NCBI GenBank assembly: GCA_029582165.1
Contig: CM055875.1
Span: forward strand, 3,405,001 to 3,469,000
Direction of reading: 5' to 3'
Length of the DNA stretch: 64,000 bases
From: Portulaca oleracea
Taxonomy: Eukaryota > Streptophyta > Magnoliopsida > Caryophyllales > Portulacaceae
Part shown: positions 34,596 to 44,838 of the stretch, in pieces
Numbering within the stretch: the stretch's first letter is position 1
Layout of the letters: every line of letters begins with the position of its first letter
Notes under the pieces: model-generated
What the model saw: the letters and a program-made list of their open reading frames with translations, nothing else
Told to the model about the DNA's origin: nothing
Database searches by the model: none
Program-made: the position numbers and the translations under genes

Positions 34596-35862
34596 GTCCT
34601 ATATGACCTATATGATCCTAGATATCTTGACACATGTATGCTGACACGGTGAACTCACCCACTTTTGGGAGTGCATGGCCTAACTCTATCTGGACCTACA
34701 GAACATAACACTATAAAGGGCCGAATAAAGTCAACATAGCGAGCGGGTCATAAGTTGGCAGGCTTTAGTCAGTGTTTCTCAATTCGGATGGGCCCAATCC
34801 ACAGGCCGACCGTTTTAAGGAGAATCCGTAACCTGGCCCAACAACTTAGACAGCTCAAACCGTATTGGCTATTATGCGGACTAGAATAATGTTCAACAAG
34901 ACCGACTACCCATTTTTTTTTAACCCTTTTTTTATACTCTTTTTGTTAACTCGTGGAAAATAGATATTGTAAAGGACTGGATGAAGTAAACAATAAGTGA
35001 GCATAATTAATTTATGGGCTTTAATTGACAAACCCAATGTGGTTGGGCCTAACAACGGGCCGGCCATAAATGTGATGGATTTTTTAATTAAATCGATAAA
35101 TTAATTTACTCAAGCCTGGTAACCATTATGCAGTCTGAGACGTTATCCATTAACATTGTTAGACTTTTAATTAATTCTTTGCACCTTTGTTAAGAGAATT
35201 TCATAAATGGCCATATAATATCATCAAAGGTGAGTCGATTTTTTTTTTATTTATTAATCAAGATAATCAACTTTCAACATAAATGGGCCCTTCCACTTGG
35301 GCTAACCAAAATGCCTTTGAGTTAATTATATTAATTAATCATTTTCTCAACCCAATGAATTTTATATGGACTAGAACAAAACCTCCAAACTAGGGTTGAC
35401 TCTTTACAAAAGACAAGAAAAGGGGATGGATACACATAGCACATAGCATACACATGGAAGGGTATTCTAAACCAAGGCTCTAAATTCATGGACTTTTATG
35501 GTTGGGTATATAGCCTACCGCATGCCTTCGCCTCGGTTTTTCATACCATAAGGTAAGCAGTTAAGGTATTTCTCAAAGAACTTCAAGGAAGCTGTCGGAG
35601 TGTGACATCGGGAGAGGAGCGACCAAATGCTTAGAGATGTAGAGTTCATCCCCATAGTAGTGGCCTCCCGCTCTCAAGGGAAATCCTAGGTAACTTAAAC
35701 CGTTGCCTTTGTGCTAACGTGTCAAAAGACCCGATTAGTGGCCCGGTATGCAAGGAATGCCTAAAAGAATAATAAAGTCGCGAAATAAATTAACTTCTCC
35801 ATTTTACACTTTTCAAATCAATTTGATTTTTTCAAGTTTTACCCTCTTTTTAAAGTTTAAGT
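34596..35862 (-). other. G leader, no gene seen
   Basis: 1.27 kb between PBS and gag. I see no long ORF on either strand, so the extra leader ORF known from some Ogre elements is absent or lost. Poly-T tracts lie at 34912-34920 and 35241-35248. Confidence 0.6.
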
Positions 35863-35881
35863 CCCCAATGGAGTCGCCAAT
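35863..35881 (-). other. PBS of G (not tRNA-Met)
   Basis: The minus strand reads TGGCGACTCCATTGGGGA two bases after the LTR end. This is the PBS type I associate with Tat/Ogre elements, often assigned to tRNA-Arg. The tRNA match was not checked. Confidence 0.75.
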
Positions 35882-35882
35882 C

Positions 35883-37463
35883 TGTAGGAGCTCGGAAAAA
35901 GGCGGAACCCTTTTTCCGCGTGGTGCGCTACTTTTGTGATCGGGAGCCGACTAAGGTTTCTTAATCCTTAAATAAGGATATTTTTATTTTTTGAAATTCG
36001 TTTTCGGGGTGATGAAACTTTATTTATTTACAAACTCGTTTTCTATTATCTAAATTACCCAGAAATTACACAAAAAATAATCTCAAATGATTTAATTTTA
36101 GCCCAAATGACAAACCAGGGCCCGAGAAGCGAGTGGGCCGTTTGAACCTGTCAAAGCCCGCCTAGGCTTTGACGAATTCTGGGCCGGTCCTCTTGCTTCC
36201 TGGCCCAGGGACATAAATGGTGGAAATTGGCCATTTTCTCCTCGGACCAAACCCATTTTTATCCTTGAACAAAAATTAAATCATTTTCTTAAATTAATTT
36301 GTGTAAGAAATCGAATACTTTAAATAATTAAACGATTTTATAAAATGGTTTAAAGAGTCGCCAGCCGATTTAAGGAAATCGACAAACCATAAAATAAAAG
36401 AAAGACTCCGGTCTACAAACCCGATTTCTAGATTCGGGGGTAAGGTTACGAATTCGAGAGTTATAAGAACTCTCGAATCCGCCTGTTATAAAACAGACTC
36501 TACTAAAATCAACATTGAAAAGAAAGAGAGCGGGGAGAAGTTTGATTAATTTCGCGGAATTATTATTCGAAACATGCAATATAAAAAACAAATGCGATTT
36601 TAATTTTACAAAATATGTACAAGCATGGAATTAAAATAGGGATTACATGATTAAATACAATAATTTAAATCAAAGAACCAAACCTTGCTTAGGGTGAAGC
36701 GGCGATGAAATCGATCCCTTGAGTTGCCCCTTGATTTGAAACCCGGATTAGAAAATGTGGACGGCTTAGGAAAAGTGTAGTATGGATGGTTATGTGAATA
36801 TGGTGATGATAGAAGCATAGAATTAAGAAGAGAATTTGGGAGAGTGGGAGTATATAATGATTATTGGTGGTGAGAGATGACTTTTGTGGGAGTTGTTGAT
36901 GAAATAAAGGTGGAATGGAGGGGGTATTTATAGGTGAGGGAGTGAGTGATTTGGAGGGAAATGATGGGGAACATACCCCAAAAATCATGCCATTTTATTC
37001 CAAAGCCTAGGCGGGTTGTATGGAGTCAAGGGCAAAGTCAAATCACGTGGGCTATGACCATAGGATTGCATGCATGCAGATTTTTTTTTTTGGCGCTAAA
37101 ATCACCAAAGCCTAGGCGGGCTTTAACAATTTCATCACGTGGATCGCTGACCTAGCACAAAAACGACATCGCGCGCAACTTTGTTCAAACCCTAAGCGGG
37201 GTTTAATTATTTCTGGGCCGGATCAAACCCTAGGCGGGTTTTATTGGCTCTGGGCTGAGGCGCGCGACTGGCCCGCTTCTTGCGTGGGCTGGTGAATAGA
37301 AATAAAACCCCTTTAGGTTTTAATAATTATTCAGGCTTGATTTATTTTCTCTGGGCTTCGTTTGTTGATCTTTTGGGCCCGTCGGCCCGTTTCACTTGGC
37401 CCACCTGTCTCGTATATTTTTTGATGAGTCGGGTTTATACCGGTACAAAATTCGGCGTCTACA
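35883..37463 (-). repeat. G 5' LTR (1581 bp)
   Basis: The minus strand begins TGTAGACGCCGAATTTTGT (37463) and ends GAGCTCCTACA (35883), with inverted ends TGTAG/CTACA. A short T run (37081-37090) and repeated CCTAGGCGGG words occur inside. No partner LTR is in the window. Confidence 0.85.
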
Positions 37464-37724
37464 ATTGCTTTTTGTCATTGAAACCTTATCAAACCAATTA
37501 ATTTCCTTTTGCCTAACACACCATCCTGAGGATACGACAACCCTACTCTGAAACCCAAATTACGACAATCGAACAAGACCTTTTTCAACAATCCTCCAAA
37601 GTTCCATATCATTAGATTCAATAAATACACGCATAACAGTTTTTCCAATAACCAAAGTCTTTTCTGCAAAACAGAGGTGGTCAAACTGTTGATCTACCCA
37701 AATATTTGTATTAGAAAAATTCAT
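37464..37724 (-). pseudogene. M: copia gag N-terminal remnant
   Basis: From ATG 37724 the minus strand reads MNFSNTNIWVDQQ, then TVMRVFIESNDMELWRIVEKG. This matches the N-terminal pattern of Ty1/copia gag (substrate-like WxxxMxxFLxSxDxxLWxIVExG). After about 55 codons a stop appears and the G LTR cuts it off. Confidence 0.65.
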
Positions 37725-37762
37725 GACCGTTCCTATAGACGGTTAAGTCTCACAAATATGTT

Positions 37763-37776
37763 AGGCTCTTATACCA
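37763..37776 (-). other. PBS of M (near initiator tRNA-Met)
   Basis: The minus strand reads TGGTATAAGAGCCT, one change from the consensus, directly after the putative LTR end. Confidence 0.7.
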
Positions 37777-37778
37777 AT

Positions 37779-38359
37779 TGAAAAATAAGATTACCCTAGG
37801 GGGTGAATTGAGTGATCACAAAAAAAAATGTGGAAATTAAAATGGAGAAATAAATAGCCGAAAATAAAAGAGACAAAACACGGTGGTTGTCAACGATGTT
37901 CCTCCGAATCCGAATGTCGGGTTACGTCACCACCTAGAGTTCTCCAACTCTATGATTGAATCTCAAGCTTTTATTAGGATGGACCATCGACAATCTTAGA
38001 GCATCCTCTACTCTCAAGATCTATTCTACCACTTAATTTCAGTTCTTAATTAAGTATAGGAGGAGTCAACCTCTCAACTCATAGTCTTCACCCTAATACT
38101 CTTGGCTCAACTAATGAAGAGAAATTTAATACAATAATTTGTGATCTCACACTCAACAATAGTAGGAAATAATGATGCTCAAGAGAGAAGTATGTTTGTG
38201 TCTTATTCTCTTGAATGACTAAGGACTTCTTGTATATATTTATAGTGGACTTTAGGGTTAATAGGCCAAGACTTAATCAATTGAATACGGCAACTTCTTG
38301 ATATTTGATATGAATGATCTCCAAGAAGCAAATTATAATAAATTAATATAGGCAACTAG
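37779..38359 (-). repeat. M 5' LTR, first segment
   Basis: The plus strand starts TGAAAAATAAGATTACCCTAG; the CTAGGGGGTGAATTGAGTGAT block is of a kind common at copia LTR ends. The LTR is interrupted by the hAT-type element at 38360 and by H at 39931. Later parts are 39556-39930 and 47479-47640. Its outer end is not identifiable. Confidence 0.65.
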
Positions 38360-39547
38360 TAGAGCTGGGCAACCGGCCGGATTGGGTCAGGTCAGGGCCG
38401 ACCCTTTACTCTTATGGGCTAGGGTCGGGTCATGGGCCAGCTGATCCTGACCCCTGCATAACCCACCCATTTACATACTATGATTTTTTTTCTGCTGTAT
38501 TGCTATTAAATAGTAAGAATTTTTTTTCTTGCCTTGGCATAATATGATTCATAGATACTTTTCTCCTGCTGCTTGGACTTTCTGCACCTTTTTTTACATC
38601 CACATAATTATATCCAAAATTACATCCAAAAATGCATAATTATATCCAAAATTAGTGTACAAAAGGACGAACTTCTCAATTGGTTTGAGTCTTTAAGATT
38701 AAAGAATAAAGACCAATTATCTTCTGGCCTTCTGGGTACTGCGATTCGAAAAGATTATAGTGAATAACATGCAATTTATTGATAAATGATGATTGAGCTA
38801 ATTAAAGGGTAATGGAATCAAGGAGAAGAAGGATAAGAAAACTAAATACCTGTTGCTTCATTCTCAAAAACATTTTCAAATTTCAATTGAATACCCATAA
38901 ATCCCTAAATCATCACACAAATCGAAACTGAAATCATAAGCTAGCAAATAGCTTTCAAGTTTCAACCGAATACCAACAAAATCCTAATATTGTTTCTTCA
39001 TCAAATCCTCTTTGAATACCCACAAAAATTCGAATCAAACCAGTAACCCACACATTAAGAATTCGAATTAGGTAAGTGCAGAATGAAATTGAAGACGAGC
39101 ATACCTAATCAAACAATCAAACAATCAATCGAAGATTCGAAAGAAGGATGGATTGAAGAGTTTATTGCAGCGATCCGATTCGAGTGGAGACAAGATCGAC
39201 GACGACGATGGCGTTTGTTTGGAGACAAGGTGGACGACGACGGTGAGTGGAGAGAGGGTTGGCGACGACGAGCGGCAGTAAGAGAGGAGACAACGTCGTT
39301 GGCGAAACTGAGAAGAGAGAGAGAAGAGGAGTCTAGTGAGAGAACCCAGAGAAGAGACTTGCAGTTTTGAAATTTTAGCCCTAATTTTGTTGATCCAATA
39401 CTGACCCGCGAGTGACCCTGTTTCAACCCTAATTGTGTTGACCCGGTAATGGCCCAACCCTTTTTAATTTCTGAATGAGTTTTAACCCTTAAAATCAAGT
39501 CTTGACCCTTACAGCCCATAGGGCCCCCGGCCCAATGCCCAGCCCTA
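38360..39547. mobile_element. hAT-type non-autonomous DNA transposon (1188 bp)
   Basis: An 8-bp target duplication, GCAACTAG (38352-38359 and 39548-39555), flanks imperfect terminal inverted repeats TAGAGCTGGGCA / TGCCCAGCCCTA. 8-bp duplications and CAGGGCTGGGC-like ends are the hallmark of hAT elements. Subterminal sequence is rich in GGGTCGGG / GACCC words. I see no transposase. The ORFs at 39083-39570 are biased arginine- or serine-rich readings of a GAC/GAG-rich stretch. A second copy is at 58315-59489. Confidence 0.88.
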
Positions 39548-39555
39548 GCAACTAG

Positions 39556-39930
39556 AGATGTGAGAGTCATCCCTGTACGTGATACTATCTTTCCATATGA
39601 ATCTCAAATCTTGATGAATTATACTTAAAAAATCAGAATTGGATAAGTATTTGCTATGCATGTATATATTTCCTGCGTAAATATATTCCAAGAGGAAAAA
39701 GTACTCAATTGATAAGGGTAAGTCTTAATTTGAACAACCCTATCTATGTCACTGCCAACATGTATAAAGCAATCAATCATGATCCTTGTGAAATGTCAAA
39801 TCATCAATAGAAATTTACTAACATAAAATTTATTGCAATCTTTCATGGGCTTGCACATGTAGGTGTCCGCACTATTTCAATACACACCCACATAAATTTG
39901 TACGTGAATCATCTTGATAGGTAATATAAC
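39556..39930 (-). repeat. M LTR, second segment
   Basis: AT-rich sequence between the hAT target copy and element H. It is repeated at 59498-59872 and assigned to the M LTR by position only. Confidence 0.5.
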
Positions 39931-40358
39931 TGTTTGTAAATTAATGACCACTTAGTTAATTATTAGTTAATTAATTAAATAGGCTTAATTTATCTAGAAC
40001 ACAGTTTCCAGATAATAAGGAATCATAAACATACTAGGAATAAGACTTCCTATCTGATTAGGATTCCTACTTGGTGTTTGTGTATGTCTCTAAGACTAAC
40101 CTATAAATATATACCTATGTGGTACATACTAGGCACATGTAACAACAACATATCTAGTCTATTCTCTCTCGGGTAAACCACCATCGAAGGTTAGAGGATT
40201 TGGGGTGTGAATATACTAGTGACTCCGTAATTGGTAGCCACCATTCCGAGGCGTTGCCCTGAAGGACTCAAGAAAGGAGATTGCAGTATTCGTGGGACAA
40301 GATTCGGCAATACGATCCTAATCGCTTCAGCACTAAGGTATTTCGATTCCACTCTACA
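39931..40358 (+). repeat. H 5' LTR (428 bp)
   Basis: TGTTTGTAAATT to CACTCTACA. TATA-type CTATAAATATATA lies at 40101-40113. The other copies begin TGTTGG. Confidence 0.92.
40101..40113 (+). promoter_or_regulatory. TATA box of the H LTR
   Basis: CTATAAATATATA is conserved in the 3' LTR (47221-47233) and in the H' 5' LTR (near 60043). Confidence 0.65.
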
Positions 40359-40359
40359 G

Positions 40360-40372
40360 TGATATCAGAGCC
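40360..40372 (+). other. PBS of H (one mismatch)
   Basis: TGATATCAGAGCC follows one base after the LTR end. The consensus has TGGTATCAGAGCC. Confidence 0.85.
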
Positions 40373-41486
40373 TAATTGTTTGAACTTGTCCTCGAATTAA
40401 TCTTTCCTAATCTGTTTAGGCTTTGGTAATCAATTTAATTAAAACTTGGTGTTTAATGTTTTTGGGTGTTAATTAATCTGGTTCAAGCCTTACGTAGATA
40501 TGCTTTGTGGAAGTATTAAACTCTATGTTTACGCATTCCCTTTTATGCCCAGAAGAATTATGTATTAGTGTTCTCTGCCTTGATTGATTAATTAAACTTT
40601 GTGTTTATATGTGGAATATTTAATTGTTCATGTCCAATCAAGCTTTTGCACAAATGTATTTTTGTCCTCTGCCCAGATTTTTTAAAGCTTAGTGTTTTAA
40701 GATTAAGCCCTGAATATGGATTTATTCATGATTTCTGCCCAAGTAGGAATCAACTATGTGTTGTATTCTTGCCCAGTTGAAACTCATATTTAGCACAGTC
40801 TTCATGAATTGAGTGTTTATACAAGGCCGACCATCTTAGGGTTTTCCCTGGATCAGTCTGTCCTCTCTCTCAGATTATAAGCCTTTGCCTTTGTGTGCAA
40901 TTCATGACCCTCAACTAGACCCAGTCGATCCAAGAACCCTTCCCCGATTCAAACCCAAAACCAACCCCAGTTCTTTTCGGAAGAACTAAAACAAACAGAG
41001 GTAGAAGATGAATTTTTAAGTGAAATTCAAAAGACTTGATTTTTTAAGTAAAGTCAAGGGTCGGATTTTTGTGTAAAATCAAAAGAAACGATTTTGAGTA
41101 AAATCAAAAGTTCACCATCAGAAAATCCTCGTTTTGATATCATGAACCACAATCTCCGAGTTTTCCGGCGAAAGAAGCACGAAGACAACCAAAATGAGTG
41201 GCACGTTAGGAGCGTGGTCGACACCGTTAGGCTCGCCATTAACCGATCAATGTGACGACGGCGCTTTTCATCACAGCATGGTTGTTTGGAGATCTTGTCG
41301 GTGTTCATGAACCACCGGCGAAAGAAGAAGGGTGGTGGTGGTTGAGATTCGCCAGTTTCCTTGGTCGCTCTGTGCGACCGCGAAGTGAGAGAGAACTGAA
41401 AACGTTGGCATCGGTGCCTAGAACCGAGCTTGGTGCTCGATTTTCCATGGCTGCCATGAGCAGGGATGGTTTACAGAGGGGAAGAA

Positions 41487-41523
<37 letters not shown>

Positions 41524-41892
41524 AACAAGAGAGAGAAAGTGGCGTTGAAAAATGAGGCTATTGTGTTTTGGGGCTAGGTTTTGGTAGTATATGGGCCCTA
41601 GGTGGTTCCTATTTTCATTTGTGTGTTGTTCTGATTTCTTATCTGAATTATATGTAATTAATTTACTATATTTCTTATAAATCAGAATATGTGTTTTAAT
41701 TTTCTGATTATTAGAAATTAATCAGCTTATTTATGATTTTGTATCCAGTCTGGTTATAATTATTTTAGCACCTTTAATTTTAGTTTATGTAATTAATTTT
41801 GTGATAAGCATGGTATAACTCGTATGATTGCGTATCGTATGTAATGAGATTCAGATTTAGTGTCTTATTATGTTAATCTCATTATATTATTA
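40373..41892 (+). other. H leader, proximal part
   Basis: No supported gene. It contains two adjacent perfect hairpins, GATTTT-TGTGT-AAAATC (41064-41080) and GATTTT-GAGT-AAAATC (41090-41105), a purine-rich GA microsatellite (41492-41518), and an Arg-rich ORF (41252-41548) that looks like a biased-composition artefact. Confidence 0.6.
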
Positions 41893-43117
41893 ATGTAAAT
41901 TTATTTTACATAGAGCTATTTGTCTTTTACATGTCATTATTATAAATTCGTTCTATATGTTTTGACTGTAAATTTGTTTACACGTACACGACATGTGAAT
42001 TGTAAATTAGCTTTGCGAGTTATTGTAAATTTGTTTTACATGACCCTAATATAGATGAGTTTTGTATGTTGTAATTATTCGTATGAGTTATAGAATTAGT
42101 TTTATATATTTATGAATAATATGATATTGTTACGTTTAGAATTAATGTGAATATGTTGTCATATTAATTTACAATATTACATACAAAATTTGTTTAGTAG
42201 GCTTTCTATTAGATTTGTTCATATAGAGTTTGACTTCTAAGGCCTTTCAACTGTAAGATAGTACATGTGTAATTCAGTTTTACGTAGTAAACGTATAGAT
42301 GTGTTCTATAATATATCACGTGGATTATTTGATGTTTTATGATTTTGTTTTATAAATTGTATGCGAATTTTCATATAATTATGTGGCCTAAAGAGTTGTA
42401 GTTCAGTGTTACAAGTTATGACATTATGAGTGCATGATATTATTATAAATTTGTTTTATAATATGAGTTAGCCTTATATCTTACATGAATATGTTTCATG
42501 TATAACCAATTGACTATAGATATAAAAAAGTTTTACGAAGTCTTGTAGTCATTCTTGCCATGTTCTTTATGTAAATTAGTTTTGCATAAAAGGGATAACT
42601 AATACAATTATACAAACTAGCTTTGTGTAATTATTATGTAATTTTGTTTTAAATATTTCTAATTGATCAATTGGGATTTATAAAATGACAAGTGAAATTT
42701 CTTATGTGTTTTTGTATTACATAAAAGGTTATTGGAGACTAAGTTTGACTATGTGAATTTGTTTTATATAACCTTATCTTAGTCAAGGATTATATGATTT
42801 TGCTCCATATGATCTAAAATCAATTAAAAGCAATGAAATTTTATTTTATGTACTTATTATATGATTTAGTTTCATGCAATGTTAATTGATTAAGTTTAAC
42901 ATTGATTAAATGATATATAAATTCGTTTTACATATCATCCCTTGTAAATTTGTTCTACATGGATTAATCAATTGAAAATTTTATGATATGTTGTATAGTC
43001 ATATCTTACTTGTCTGAGAGTGATATAGAAATTCGTTTTCTATATCCTATTGTGTAGATTCATTTTACATATGTAAATTTTTGTAGCTCCCACATGTAAA
43101 GTAAGTTAGTTTTACTT
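41893..43117 (+). repeat. Series of short hairpins with common TTNGT-type loop
   Basis: At least 15 short inverted repeats share a core AAA-(TTNGT-like loop)-TTT, while their outer stems differ. Perfect stems: 41893-41911 (7 bp), 41967-41982 (6), 42024-42040 (6), 42441-42463 (9), 42482-42502 (8), 43022-43046 (10, loop TTCGT). Stems with one G-U pair or one mismatch: 42566-42590 (10), 42606-42632 (11), 42910-42938 (12). Two more lie beyond the TRIM: 43851-43871 (8, perfect) and 43890-43912 (9). Spacing is irregular, about 30-120 bases. As RNA each would fold as a small stem-loop. No function is known to me. Confidence 0.8.
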
Positions 43118-43127
43118 GAATCAATTA

Positions 43128-43816
43128 TGTTGGGATTCACCCATGAGTAAATGTCCCACATCGAAAAAGTAAGGAAAAAGCACATGATATATAAGTCAAG
43201 TGGGCTACTCCTCTTAACACCAATTGGTTTTAAGATGGAACCTCACTTAACTTGTGTATCATGGACCTTGGTTGAAGTGGGCTCACCCCTTGGATCTCCC
43301 CAACAAGTGGTATCAGAGCCGATGGTTCGTTCGGCTGGGTGCAGGCAAGGTGCGTGAAGATCACCGTGGACAGGAGCAGGGACCATAGCACGTGCTCGGT
43401 TGGGTCTTCTAAATGCTCAAAGTGGTGGCATGAGACTCGGGTGGAGTAGGGTGCGGCTCTGTGGAGTAAGGTGCTTCTGGGACTCTTGAGACAGAGTGGT
43501 GGCATGAGACTCAGGTGGAGTAGGGTGCGGCTCTGTAAAGTAAGGTGCAGCTATGATGGGCTCCTGATGGTGACTTGAAACCTTGGGCAAAAAGAGGCTT
43601 CCGATCAAGGAGAGAGACTCATGTCTGAAGGTGAAGATTGTTGGGATTCACCTATGAGTAAATGTCCCACATCGAAAAAGTAAGGAGAAAGCACATGATA
43701 TATAAGTCAAGTGGGCTACTCCTCTTAACACCAATTGGTTTTAAGACGGAACCTCACTTAACTTGTGTATCATGGGACATGGTTGAAGTGGGCTCACCCC
43801 TTGGATCTCCCCAACA
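43128..43816 (+). mobile_element. TRIM element (689 bp) inside H
   Basis: Two 178-bp LTRs (43128-43305 and 43639-43816) with perfect 7-bp ends TGTTGGG / CCCAACA, a perfect 13-base initiator-Met PBS, a 333-bp internal region without coding capacity, and a purine-rich GAAGGTGAAGA before the 3' LTR. The size and layout are those of terminal-repeat retrotransposons in miniature. No 5-bp target duplication is visible (AATTA left, AGGGA right). The matching site in the second H copy holds only a solo LTR. Confidence 0.92.
43308..43320 (+). other. PBS of the TRIM
   Basis: TGGTATCAGAGCC, perfect, two bases after the LTR. Confidence 0.9.
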
Positions 43817-44237
43817 AGGGACTCATGAATATTAGTTTAAACATGACATAACGTAAAATTCATTTTTACGTACAAGATATTAATAATACTTATATAAATA
43901 AGTTTTATGTAACTCTAATATAATCTACTTCATGTACTAGATTAATGTCAAGTTGTGTGTGTATCCGCTATATGCATAACAACTTCTGAATACGTTTCAA
44001 AGATTGATCTATCTTCGTGATAATAAACAACATATGGTTATTTTGTTTAACAATATGATCCATGTAGATGTGTTTCTTTATGGAAAAGTTTGATAATTAA
44101 ATTCAAAAGGTTTCTAGTTTATGTAGCTTGCGATGATTATGAGCCTAGCGTATTTTTCGAACGAGCGATATGAATGATGAAATTTTTGATAATTTAATTA
44201 TTAAAAATGTGCCTAAATTCTTATGTTCTTTGTAGAC

Positions 44238-44838
44238 ATGGAACTTGTGTTGGCTAATGAGCTAACCACCATTGAGATATTAGACGACACCAACTTTATC
44301 ATATGGTACAGAAAGCTAAGGCCTTTTCTGGTACAAAGTGATGCGTTAGATCACTTAACATGTGACATGAATTTCCCATTAAGGATGAACCAACTACTAT
44401 GAAAAGAAGGTAGCATATTAGAAGTGTTTTGTGAAAGATGCTTCTGTACTCTCTATGATGTGTAGCTATGTGCACCTTGATCGTCAGAGAGATTTTGAGG
44501 TCGCCATCACCGATAAGGATATGTGAGGCATGCTAAGATACAAATATAGCAAGCAACTTCGAACTTTGTGTATGAAGTGGCTTATGTACTATATTGAATC
44601 TAATCAAAGTGTATATGAACACTTACCAATCATGACTAACATGATTGAAGTCCTCAAAGCTACTAGAAGGCAAATCTATGATGAGCAACAAATCTCAAAT
44701 GTGTTGAGAGCTCTCCCGAAAGACAGTGGTTATTTTATGAATTTTAAGCTTAGGATACTTCATCATGAGGATGTAAGGACCTTTTCTAAGATTTGCAATC
44801 GTTTCAAAATAGTTGAGTCTCTCCAAAACGAAATTTGA
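44238..44838 (+). pseudogene. H copia gag, decayed
   Basis: From ATG 44238 it reads DDTNFIIWYRKLRPFLVQSD, the usual start of copia gag. A stop follows at about codon 55, with several frame changes after it. From 44530 an open stretch reads VYEHLPIMTNMIEVLKATRR, ISNVLRALPKDSGYFMNF and ICNRFKIVESL, the middle of the UBN2-type gag domain. No CCHC knuckle is seen. The second copy starting at 63749 has ATA in place of the start codon. Confidence 0.75.

Larger units (their letters stand above)
32222..37463 (-). mobile_element. G: 5' half of a Tat/Ogre-lineage Ty3 element
   Basis: Minus order: LTR 37463-35883, PBS, about 1.2 kb leader, gag, zinc-knuckle region, and the start of pol truncated at 32222 by the junction with A3. 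Gag type, LTR ends TGTAG...CTACA and the non-Met PBS separate it from the CRM-like families. I place it in the Tat group by protein resemblance. Confidence 0.85.

Noticed and set aside
34596..35862. Extra leader ORF of Ogre elements
   Set aside because: No long open frame on either strand and no peptide resemblance.
39083..39570. Arg/Ser-rich overlapping ORFs inside the hAT-type element
   Set aside because: Both strands are open only because of GAC/GAG/GTC-rich composition. There is no transposase or other domain, and the frames change with indels in the second copy.
41252..41548. 98-codon ORF in the H leader
   Set aside because: Ends in an Arg-Glu run from a GA microsatellite and is not kept in frame in H', which has a tandem duplication there.
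43128..43305. Possible Cassandra-type TRIM with 5S rRNA promoter
   Set aside because: I see no 5S box A / box C motifs in the 178-bp LTR, so I keep it as a generic TRIM.
43122..43821. Target duplication for the TRIM
   Set aside because: AATTA on the left and AGGGA on the right do not match, and shifting the borders does not help.
41893..43912. CRISPR-like or ordinary tandem repeat
   Set aside because: The units have irregular spacing and differing stems, the genome is a plant, and only the loop core recurs.
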